From Antedon mediterranea (Eukaryota > Echinodermata > Crinoidea > Comatulida > Antedonidae): DNA of 64,000 nucleotides. How positions within the stretch are numbered: the stretch's first letter is position 1; each line of letters opens with the position of its first letter. Positions 1 through 10,000 of this stretch are shown here, piece after piece. The stretch spans positions 23,930,501 through 23,994,500 of the forward strand of contig NC_092672.1 in the NCBI RefSeq assembly GCF_964355755.1, given 5' to 3'. Under the pieces are notes generated by a model that had not been told where the DNA came from, did no database searches, and was given only the letters and a program-made list of their open reading frames with translations. The position numbers and the translations under genes are program-made.

Positions 1-325
1 CCAAAAATACAAGGCAACCATATTATTAACAAAATGATTATTATTAAGTGTATTTTTGCGATACATTATTTTTTTTTCTTTAATTTCATTACTTTCTTTT
101 TTTTTTAGAGAGTATTATATCGTTTTAATAGTTACGTTGCCTTTATATATTAATTTTGTATTATGTATGTGATGAAATGAAATAAAAAAAAAAAAAAAAA
201 AAAAAAGAACAAAAAGTTAAAATGATAATTAAATATACAATTTCAAGTATCAATAAATCAAACACACATTTAAGAGAATATTAGTGTAACATTTAATTAT
301 TTATTCATTCATTTTTTATTTACAG

Positions 326-718
326 GAAAGAGTCTGCTGCAAAAAATTTCTAATATCAAAAAAAAATTTAATACAAAGCAATCAACAAAACCCAAAAAAA
401 CAAAACCTGTGGATGTAAGAGTACAAATGGGCTGGTTGCATTTCAACATAAAAGGAATATACACAAGTAAGAGCAATCAAAGGGGGAGGAACTACAACCG
501 TACGCACCAACAGATATTCAACGATTCAAGAAATGATTGAGTTGGGTACAAACATGTTCTTTCAAAATGGAAATTCCATATTTGGAAAACTTGATCAAAT
601 GTCCGTCCATTTAGCAGATTATCGTGCGAATGTTATAGATACAGAAGATTGGAGGCTAGATAACATTTTGGAAGCAGGTGTAAAAGTACGCCTGTATCTC
701 TGTTCTAAACTTATAAAG
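326..718 (+). CDS. Exon encoding a QVR...GGGT domain, with one apparent frameshift
   Basis: An acceptor (ttatttacag) precedes 326 and a strong donor (AAG|GTAAGA) follows 718. The first part reads a Lys-rich stretch and then VRVQMGWLHFNIKGIY. From about 467 a different frame reads QVRAIKGGGTTTVRTNRY and continues to LYLCSKLIK at the donor in phase 0. From family memory, the two halves together match a domain of roughly 100 residues (W-x-H ... QVRxxxGGGTR ... LFFPNG ... YxCTK) seen in invertebrate and fish proteins, some annotated as G2/M-phase-specific E3 ubiquitin ligase-like. The frames differ by one base near 460-467, so this is either a broken copy or a sequence error. The protein start is upstream or outside the window. 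The RING exon at 3114 fits the same gene. Confidence 0.6.
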
Positions 719-1842
719 GTAAGAATCATAATTATGTGTATGATCTATTTGTATACAATATTCCCTTGCCTTCCCATACAATGTATTCTTCCACCTGGCA
801 AGTTGATACATGTGTGTGCTTTTATCAGCATAATATATATTATTATTATGACTTTTTTGTTTTAATTTAGTTTTTTGGATATTTTATTTGTATTCATTAT
901 GTCCAGCTACTGATACCCACAGCATTGTCATTTTTTTCAGTAATTTGCCTTTGGAATAATTAATAAAAAAATAAATAAATATAATATATATAAATAAACA
1001 CATGTTATATATATTATATAATAAAGCTAAATCAAAACGATAAAGTAAAACAGCCAGAACGAAATTGCAGAGATTGGTAAGAACACTACCTTTTCTCAGT
1101 GCGAAATATATATCTATTTAAACATTTTAATAGCATACAATATTATAGTTTTCAGTTATTTTGCATACATTTTTATGCTTAACCTTTAAGGTTGAAACAT
1201 CCGATGCAGCTGCAGTGACAGTAGCGAACTGCCCGATCCAGGATTATTAGGTAATTTTTTTAATTCATTTCATATGATACAAAAACAAAAAATATTATAA
1301 TACATGTGTGTACTTTTTTTCCAAAATAATAGCAGGGGTACAGTTTGAAACATTGAATAGCACGATGTTTGTTTTCTTCTTGTTTTGTATTAGATATTTT
1401 ATGCAGTATCTATATATATAAACCGATATCTTTGTTTTCAGAATGCAGCAATGATATAGTACAATAATTTGATTTGGGACATTCATTTACAAATTGTTAA
1501 AATGAACAGTATAAGTATAAAAGTCGCACATAAAAAATCGCAAATGGAAAAAAATATCAAGGTTTCCAAAACTGACTCATTTGATGGAGAGTCATTTGAC
1601 TGTCTCAGGGTTATCTTTCTTATTTGTCTGGTGGGACGTACTTTATGCTATGTATCATTGTGAAATAGAAATCTTTTGATACATTGTCAAAAATGAACCA
1701 ATAATTACTTTTAATTAAATTGAAGCTAACTATTACTGTAGTTAAATCCTAATATTTAATTAAAAGATGCAGGAACTGTGTTTCTACTTATTTCCATAAA
1801 ATGTTGCTTATCTGCATATGCATTTTATATATCTTCCTGTAG
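719..1842 (+). other. Probable intron(s) of the RING gene
   Basis: AT-rich sequence between two supported exons. The next exon begins in a phase that the 326-718 exon cannot supply directly, so at least one short exon should lie here. Candidates are near 1054-1075 (followed by GTAAGA) and near 1191-1250; neither is convincing, because the second runs into a TAG just before its donor. Confidence 0.4.
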
Positions 1843-1997
1843 CCGGACCATCAAGTTCTTTCTCCACTCCAGAATCTCTACAACCGCTTGAAACTCGTAC
1901 TCCAGAATCTCCACAACCGCTTGAAACTCGTACTCCACAACCTCTTGAAACTTGCAAGCCACAACCTCTTGAAACTCAACCAGCCGGAACACCAACA
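1843..1997 (+). CDS. Proline/threonine-rich linker exon of the RING gene
   Basis: The acceptor cctgtag ends at 1842 and the donor GTATGT starts at 1998. The open frame reads GPSSSFSTPESLQPLETRTP followed by further PQPLET repeats, an imperfect 8-11-residue repeat rich in Pro, Thr, Glu and Leu that looks like a disordered linker. It enters with two bases completing a codon and leaves in phase 0. The next supported exon (3114) starts in phase 0, so the two join in frame. No enzymatic role is visible here; it would separate the N-terminal QVR domain from the C-terminal RING. Confidence 0.6.
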
Positions 1998-3113
1998 GTA
2001 TGTATTTTCATTTAAATTGAGTTTTTTAGCATGTCACTATTTAAGCCATGACATATTTGGTTGTGATAATTTGATTTGATGTTAAAGGTAAAACTTTATT
2101 GTAAATTTATTGTTTTATCTTGATAATACAGTATCAATAAGAAATTTTTCTTACAAAAAACGCAGCTTGAATATTTACAGCATTACACATAAGTAATATA
2201 AAAAATTAATTACAACATGACATTTGACTTACCAAAAAACTAAACTCCTCTTTTAACACTAATTAATACTGTTATAAGGCAAATTTATTTTGCATTATTT
2301 AATATTATTAAAAACATAATGCAAATGAAAAGTGTGGATCACCAACCAAAACTAAGAAAAGTATAGGTCTAGGCCTTACATGTAGTCTGGTAAAAAATCA
2401 CCTGCACCATAGTATAAAAATGTACCCAAATAATATAATATAATATCATCTTTAGGTCCTATGTATATTGTTATAACATTTCTTATTGCTAAGTGTTTAC
2501 CCAGGCCATGGACCTACCTATAAAATGCATTATTATTGAATTTAAAAAAAAAGTATTACATGTTTTACATTAATCCACGCTAATATTGCAATCTTTATAT
2601 AACCATATATCTGCTAAGCAAAGAAACTCTTATATGAATTTCAACATTATTTAGAAATATCAGTTTAAAAACTAAACTACGAAAGAGAAACATATATACT
2701 GTATTTTACTTAACTATAGTGAAGTGCACACTCTTTCAGATAGACTCTCTATTCCCATATGCACATCCAAATACTCCTTTTTTTTAGCCTTAGTAAACTA
2801 TAAGCTACCGCATTGTAACTGTTTCCTAATGCTTTCATTCTCATGAATATAACTGCCTAAAGAAGCGGCACAAAAATACATTCTACAAAACGTTTTTTTT
2901 CAGTATATTCTATTTTGAATACCTCATTGGCAAGGTATATTCTATGCATTTGGTAAAAGATATTTCAAATTTTACCAAAATGGTTTAAATCATTAAACGA
3001 CACTATTAAAGGCTATGTTGTTTATTTAATTTTGTGTTTTTTTTTACATTTTAACCAGCTCTAAATTTTTTTCGTTTTACTTAAGATATGAAACTTTTAT
3101 TTCATTTATACAG
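1998..3113 (+). other. Probable intron of the RING gene
   Basis: 1.1 kb of AT-rich sequence bounded by the donor at 1998 and the acceptor (tttatacag) ending at 3113. I see no repeat or coding signal inside. Confidence 0.55.
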
Positions 3114-3297
3114 GTTATTTTCAAGACATCTCCTGAGGACTTATGTGGCATATGCTGTGATAGGCAAAAAAGTTGTTTTTTTTATTACATGTGGACATAC
3201 AATTTGTTTGCCATGCGCAACATACTTTGAGGAAACTAACACCAAGGAATGTCCTTTTTGTAAACAAGTAATTACTACTGTTCGCCACTTGTACTGA
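3114..3297 (+). CDS. Terminal exon with C-terminal RING finger (C3HC4), frameshifted at a T8 run
   Basis: From the acceptor at 3113 the phase-0 frame reads VIFKTSPEDLCGICCDRQKS. After the T8 run (3176-3183) the next frame reads ITCGHTICLPCATYFEETNT and then KECPFCKQVITTVRHLY and a stop at 3295-3297. The two parts supply all RING ligands in order: CxxC, CGH, CxxC and CPxC. RINGs of this type recruit an E2 and act as ubiquitin ligases. A single surplus T in the homopolymer separates the halves, so a sequencing error or recent slippage is as likely as true inactivation. Placement at the extreme C-terminus after a Pro-rich linker is normal for small E3 proteins. Partner and substrate are unknown. 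Confidence 0.7.
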
Positions 3298-3912
3298 AAG
3301 TACATATGAATATCTGGTTGGTGTTTTTTTTAAACTGTTTTTATTTTTTTATTTATTACAATAATGTTCTTAAGGTTTATTTTAACAGAATATATTATTC
3401 ATACCTCGTTTTATTTTAATTGGTGTTATGCTCAACGAATAATTATATGGTTATTATAGTCAATATAATTGATAAATAGAAACCTGTTATATACGGTACA
3501 ATACTAAAAAGGAATGTTTTTTTTTAAATAGTTTAAAAATTGTTTAAATCAGATTGTAATTATATTTACTAATATTGGTAATTTTGGTGATGAGAGCTTA
3601 AACTAATTTTAGAATTAAATATCTTAATAAAAAGTACATCAATCACTGATAATAAATAATTAAAAAAATTGAAAAAAACATTAACAATGAGTGTTATGTT
3701 GTTATTTCATGTTTAAAAAAATGTATAATACATTCCATATAATTGGAGATAAAAACTGCCACTTTCTGACCAGATTGCTAAATATTCGTATAGTATGACA
3801 ATATTCGCCCAACAGCTACCGAGATATAAAATGTGCTCTGAGTCAACAATATTTGTACCTGTTATATGTCAAAGTTCAAAATAATAATATTATTGTCATT
3901 GTATTGATTTTT
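3298..3912. other. 3' flank of the RING gene, no further gene seen
   Basis: AT-rich. The AATAAA at about 3625 is a possible polyadenylation signal for the RING gene. No repeat or ORF is supportable. Confidence 0.4.
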
Positions 3913-4765
3913 AGTCGCGTGGAAGCGACTCTATAGTTCACTATGTCGGTCGGTCGGTCTGTCTGTCTGTCTGTCTGTCTGTCGGTCTGTCTGTCGGTCT
4001 GTCTGTCGGTCTGTCTGTCGGTCTGTCTGTCTGTCTGTCTGTCGGTCCGGTATCACTATGCGTTTTATCGCTTTCTGACCTTATCTTGATATCAGTTTAA
4101 TCTAGCTAAGTCAATTTTTCACAGTATATTCCTTATGGCCAGGAATCAATGTGGTTATGTTTTCACGGTGCGCAATAAAAAATTACGCGGTCTACGCACG
4201 ATTTAACGAAATCACGTTTGTAATCATATCTTCACAACCATGAATCACAATTAAATAAAATTTGGTACTCATAAATTTCAGGGCATAAATCATCATATGG
4301 CAATACAATTACGTGCGTAGCGCATGTAACGCATGCGTACGCGCGCTTAAAATTTTCAAAATTTATTTTCGATGAAATAAGAGTACATTTCAGGCAATTT
4401 TAAGCGTTTACAAAATTGCCATGAGTGCGCATATTTTTGCGCGCGCACTGCGCGTTAAATGTTATTGCGCACTCTTTTTGCCCGATTTCTGTTTTCTTGA
4501 CTTACTTTTCAACTCAAAATTACGTTATACGAGCACGTCGAAAGTGACAGGCTACGCCCGTGTAAATTTAAAAAAAATAAATGTTTTTAAACATTTCAAC
4601 ATTTTTAAACATGTTCAGTAATTTCGGTCAGTATAGTTCACTATGTCGGTCGGTCTCTCTGTCTGTCTGTCTGTCGGTCTGTCGGTCTGTCGGTCTGTCT
4701 GTCGGTCTGTCGGTCTGTCGGTCTGTCTGTCGGTCCGGTATCACTATGCATTGTAGCACGCGACT
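3913..4765 (+). repeat. GTCN-microsatellite element with short terminal inverted repeats (long or doubled copy)
   Basis: The unit opens with AGTCGCGTGG followed by GCGACTCTATAGTTCACTATG, runs into GTCN tetranucleotides (GGTC/TGTC) to about 4046, and reads CCGGTATCACTATGCG. A second GTCN block preceded by tatagttcactatg lies at 4634-4740 and ends GGTATCACTATGC...AGCACGCGACT at 4765. The outer ends AGTCGCGTG and CACGCGACT are inverted repeats. A compact 85-bp copy in the opposite orientation lies at 30863-30947, which defines the unit. The 600 bp between the two GTCN blocks is AT-rich with some GCGC steps and no gene. The class is not identified; a MITE-like element that carries its own microsatellite is the simplest reading. 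Confidence 0.6.
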
Positions 4766-5339
4766 TAATGGCTCTTGGCCTTGTTATTGTATCAAAGCAA
4801 TATAAACTAATTCTTTAAGAGTAATTTATGATCAAAATATCACATTCATGACCAGTGGTTGCTGAGATCACATGACAATTTTCTTGACAAGTGGTCAAAA
4901 AGAGGTTTAAGGTCACTTTGGAAAAAGATGTTCATTAAAATGAATAGAAATATAGGTCTTATGAGTATGTTGAAAACAACTTTTTTTCAGTACACTCAGT
5001 AGTTCTGCAACCATGTTAACATTTGGACCGGTCTGTACTGACCAAGCATTCCCAATGTTTTTTTCAGCCAACAGCAAAAAAATTGATTTATATTGATATT
5101 AAGGAAGCAAAAAAAACCATGTGAATAATAGTTATTGATGTTATTTATGCTAGATGATGCAGGTAAACCCTTTCTGGCTCCCCAAGTGTGTAAATTCATT
5201 TCACCATTGTTATGCTCTCCCTTCCTTATATTATAATCCTGGATTTTGAAATAACAGACAGACCGCGGACCAAGAAAAATTTGTAGGCAAAATTCAAAGA
5301 ACAATGTGTTGATAATCCTAAGCAATTGCCTTAATAAAA
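4766..5339. other. No gene recognised
   Basis: AT-rich sequence. A 119-codon minus-strand ORF at 4996-5355 has no recognisable motif, and its upstream (right-hand) end reaches LINE A; I do not call it a gene. Confidence 0.4.
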
Positions 5340-5508
5340 ACATAAACGACATCAACGTGGGGGTAAGAAAAATAATGGTCAGAATTCTTCCGGTAATAAC
5401 ACTATAAATAGATTAACAAAACCTAGATTTTATGAAATAGAAAAATATTTAACTCAATAATAAAGTAGAACTACTTGGTATATCTGAAACATTTTTTAAT
5501 GATAATAA
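5340..5508 (+). mobile_element. LINE A, 5' fragment (endonuclease N-terminus)
   Basis: Degraded plus-strand non-LTR retrotransposon. Readable pieces include RLTKPRFYEIEKYL and then, one frame over, KVELLGISETFFND, which fits the start of an APE-type endonuclease (the family pattern is 'xxLGLSETWL'). It stops exactly at the left LTR of the Gypsy element. Coding resumes in the same frame at 14082 once the LTR element and one 4-bp target repeat are removed, so this is the left part of one element. The 5' end is uncertain. Confidence 0.65.
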
Positions 5509-6141
5509 TGTAATATAATGTTGCGTTGTTGAGGTACTAATGAAAGACTCTAACTCGCTTGACTGTCGTAACACTGTATTGTTTATTCAGTATAATACTT
5601 TAGTACAATATACAACTATAAGTATAGATAAGGAACGCGGAGGATCAATGATGCTGTCGGTGAGGTGTGAAGTGTGTTAGTCTGCTTCTGGAGAAGTGGC
5701 TGTAAGGTGTGTGCTCCGTGAAGTGGCTGTAAGGTGTGTCTGGGCCCTTCTGAAACTTGGGGGTATATTGGCTCAGTTCATTAGCATATGTCAATTACGT
5801 AATCTGTGAGGGTAACGATTGGTCCTAAGTTGATCCAGGGGTGTTTAAGTGGGAATGATTGACGGTATAATAAGGTATTTCTGTGATGGATGACACTGTC
5901 AAATCTGTACTTAAATAGTGTTAATCACTCCTGGTTTAACGATGGGAAAAGTCACAAAGTTAAGCTAAGTGTTTTCTTTAGGGATTAAGTGTTTTCTTTA
6001 GGGATTCTATTATAAACTAAATGGTCATTAAAACATCTGGACAAACTCTCCTTTGGACTTTCTGGGTCAAGTTTGTGAACCTATTTGAATTCCGATACAA
6101 AGGTCAATTTCTTAAATATAAAAGTATATCGTTATATCACA
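5509..6141 (-). repeat. 3' LTR of the Gypsy element
   Basis: 633 bp, starts TGTAATATAATG and ends TATATCACA on the plus strand. Nearly identical to 13449-14081. On the coding (minus) strand an AATAAA lies at 5582-5587, about 75 bp before the LTR end, and could serve as the polyadenylation signal. An 18-bp direct duplication (around 5970-6005, 'agtgttttctttagggatta') is present in both LTRs. Confidence 0.95.
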
Positions 6142-6164
6142 TCCCTCTGTTTCCCTTTTTTTTT
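6142..6164 (-). promoter_or_regulatory. Polypurine tract (plus-strand primer)
   Basis: Directly inside the 3' LTR the minus strand is an uninterrupted A/G run apart from one C, ending GAAACAGAGGGA at the LTR boundary. This is the expected position for the polypurine tract that primes plus-strand DNA synthesis. Confidence 0.8.
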
Positions 6165-7042
6165 CTAATCTATTTAACATATAAAAATGGTTATAATAGT
6201 GGCATGCAAAATTAAAGTTATATAAAAGAAAAAAACATTATTATACATATAAGCAAAAATTGAGTTAGCCAAAACTATTGACTCTGAAGTGTAACCTTAT
6301 CACTTTCACTCTCTCTCTTCTCTCTCTTAAAAAAATTAAAATCAAAAATGAATTTGGTATAAAATTCGCGTAAATCAAACATAAATCAGTTAAAAATAAA
6401 AATACAAAACTTAAAAAAATAGTATGTTACATTGAACATACATCAAATTCGTGCGACAACTTATCGCGTTCTAATGGTCTTCAAACATAAATCATCAAAT
6501 TAAAACATAAAACTCAAGAAACTGTGGCTGATTAGCCTAAAATCAAAATATCAAACTTAATCACTTAAAACTTTAAAGAAACAAATGTGTGTGTCCCGTT
6601 GACACAAACTTATCCACAATATATCATTATCATCACAACTTTATCGATTTAAGCATTTATATTTACAGGTAATTACGATTTCAATCGGTCGACAAATTCG
6701 ACTTTTGTACTCAATGTCAACAAAAATTACAATGAAAAGTACTAAGAAAATCTCCTGTTCTTGTATATCAATTAATTAATGCTTGAGATTAACGACTCAA
6801 AGGTTAAACAAAATATTTGTTACAAAATGATTGTCGTTCTTTTCAATATCTCAATATATCGATCATCAAAATTCAAAATTAATCATTATCAAACTCGTTA
6901 CAAAATCAATACTTAAACATAAATTCAATTCTCTTTTAACTAAAATCACATTATTATTTAACAAATCTCATCAAATACGTAGACTATGCTATCATTAATT
7001 TAGCAAATGTCGTAATTTAAAAATAATCTTGCAAAAATTAAA
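6165..7042 (-). other. Untranslated region between pol and the 3' LTR
   Basis: About 880 bp, very AT-rich, inside the Gypsy element. No ORF or env-like reading frame is visible. Some elements keep an env gene here; this one does not. Confidence 0.7.
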
Positions 7043-10000
7043 TCAGTAACTTGTTGCATTATACAAACGTTTTATGAATCGTTTTGGCGATCCACTTATC
7101 GGTATCTGTTTATCTTTAATGATCTCTTTAATTAATTTATCTGTATCGTTATATCTGTCAATATTCCACCAAAATTTGCGATCATTAGATTCGTGTTTTG
7201 TTTTATCGGTGTTGCGTTTGGCTGAAGTCGGTTTAGAATACGAAACTAAAACTTGGAAATGTCCTGCTTTAAATCTACCTCGGTTTAATGTCATATTTGA
7301 ATCATTAGGTGCTGTCATAATTAGATTAGTTTGTTCCTTGATTTGTTCTTCTTTCATTTGGAATGGGGCTGCTAATCCCATGTTATTCTCTACACAGTCA
7401 ATGTAAGGTTGCAAGTTAAGGGGTTCTATCTTAGTTGGATGTGTAAGGGTATCTGATTGCAATTGGGTGGGTGTCCTATCGTGTTCGTCTACAAATTCAA
7501 CATTGATTTCGTCATTTACTACATTAATGGTGTTTTGGATTTTATCGTTATTATCATCGGTGGGTTCATTCAACAATTGTTTAAGTTTTTGGAGATGTGT
7601 AACATTTTTGCGTTCTTTGGGTGTTCTCATAAAACAGGGTTTCAGTCTGTTATAATTGAATACGTCGCGAAGTATTCCTCCTTTAATCGTCGCTAGGATG
7701 TAGTGTGTTCTGTCTAGTACTTCATGAATTACTAATGGTCCGACCCATTCTGCGGCGATTTTCTTTGAATTTGCCGTTAGTGATGATGATGTTGGCTTGT
7801 ATAAATATACGAGTTGTCCTACTGAGTAAATTGGACTTTTTTCTAAGCGTTGGGAAATTTTTGAGTTTTGGACGTTTTGTTGTGTTCGCTGTAATTGTAG
7901 CATTGTCTGTGAAATGTTTTGAAATTTCTTCTTGAGATGTTCAAAGTATTCTTCATAGGAATGAGACAATCCTGAAATAGGGTTAAATGCTAATGAAGTC
8001 AAACTTGGAGGTTGGCGGCCAAAAACTAATTCGTAAGGGGAGTGGTTTCCTAGATGTGGGGATGAAAACGAGTTATAAGCATAACATGTTGTTGATACAA
8101 ATCTAACCCAATCTGTTCCGAATTTGTTAAGGTTGACCTTTAACAGGTCCGATACGGTGCGGATATGACGTTCAACTTGTAAACTACCGTGATTGTGGAC
8201 GCTGATGATTTTTCTATCAATATTAAGGGTGTTACATAATAGTGTTAATAATTTTCCTGTAAGGGAGGTTGCTGCATCTGAAATAAGACGAGATGGGGGT
8301 CCAAAAATACTGATTACCTTTTGAATTAGTGCTTCGCAAATTGTTTCGGCATCAATGGATTTCAAAGGTACACAAATCAAAAATCTAGTTATCTCATCAC
8401 ATACTACCATAATATGTTTAAAACCTGAAGGTGATGTTGGCATACTCTTAAAATCTAGACTGAGTGTATGAAAGGGACGGTAAGTTGCTGGTACTCGATC
8501 GTGTAAAGGACGTAATTTATCGGTTTTGGGACAAAATTGTTGACATCTAAGACACGCTTGGGTATAATTGTTGACTTTCTCAAACATAAGGGGCATGTAA
8601 AATAATTTCCTAATAGTAAGGTAAGTACGCATCGTACCTTGGTGGCTACTTAACAAATTGTCGTGATACTGAGAAATAATAGTCTCGGCTAAGTTTTCAG
8701 GAACAGCTAATTGCAATACAAATTCTCCACCTTTATCTTGGAAAAATAAACGGAATAGTAAACCGTTGCACAATATGTACTGCTCTGACTTATTCTGAAC
8801 TGCACGAGCTGCTTTCTTATCAGCTGGAAGGATATCATGAGCTAAATAATCGTAAACTGGCTTAAAAAATGGTGAAGTTTCTTGTTCAACACGTAATTGT
8901 TTAACATCTACTGGGAGGTTATAATCTCTAATTATCTTTCTTTGAATAACATCCATTAATCTATCTAAGTCTTGTTGTTTTGGGATGTGTGCTGACTTAA
9001 ATTCAGTTATGTTGGGTACTAGTGGTTTGGGCGATGTATACAATTCAACTGGTACATTTTGATGTGTAGTATCTTTGCTTTGCTTATTTTTGTCTACTAG
9101 TCGTTCCTCTGGAGGTTGTCGAATGTTTACATTACGTATTGGGGGTGGTGTTACGATAGGTGGCGTTATGATAGGCGGTGATCGATGTGCGTTTGTTTGT
9201 TGTCTCGTGATTATTTGTGGTGTAGCGGTAGGTTGAGGTGTAGGTCGCGTGTTTGTTGTCACTGGGTTTTGATTAATGACAGGCGTTTGTTTGGGTTTGG
9301 GTTTATGTAGGTCAGGTATATTTATTCCCATTTGCTTGGCGTATGACCTTGTTACTGGTCTGCAAGTAGATGTGTTTGTAATCGGGTTAAGAGATTCAGT
9401 CTCTGTAATATTAAATGCAATGGGTACAACTTGATCAATTTCGGAATCGTCGTCACGAGGGGCTCGGGAGAGAAAATCTGCTAAAACTAATTCAGTTCCT
9501 TTCTTATAACCAATTTGGAAAATGTATCCGGACAATCGTAATATTAGTTTCTGTAAACGGGGTGTACATGGCTGATCTTTTGAATTCCAAATTTGTACAA
9601 TTGCTGAGTGGTCTACGAATGCATCAAATTCGCAACCCTTTAGTAAATGTCGAAATGCTGAAACGTTAATGTAAAGTCCAAATAACTCTAATTCTGTGAC
9701 GCTATATCGTTGACAGGCTTGTGGTAAGATTTTGGAATAATAACCTATTATGTGTTCTTTACCGTTTACTGTTTGTGTTAAATATGAACCTGTTGCGGTT
9801 CTTGAAGTGTCGCTATATAGCGTAAATCTACCTTCTTTTCTAGGCATTTGAAGAGTTGGTGGTTTAACCATTAAGTGTTTAATTTCGTCAAATGCTTTCT
9901 GGTGATCAGTAGACCAAACAAATTTTCGGCGTTTACTTGCGAGTGTATGTAACGGACGTAAAATTGATTGTATTTGAGGGAAAAAATGGGATACATAATT

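Noticed and set aside
4996-5355. 119-codon minus-strand ORF
   Set aside because: No motif and no splice or start support; partly overlaps the LINE A 5' fragment on the other strand.
6021-6215. 64-codon plus-strand ORF across the LTR edge
   Set aside because: Lies in the LTR and polypurine tract on the non-coding strand.
6142-7042. Possible env gene of the Gypsy element
   Set aside because: No ORF of useful length on the coding strand between pol and the polypurine tract.
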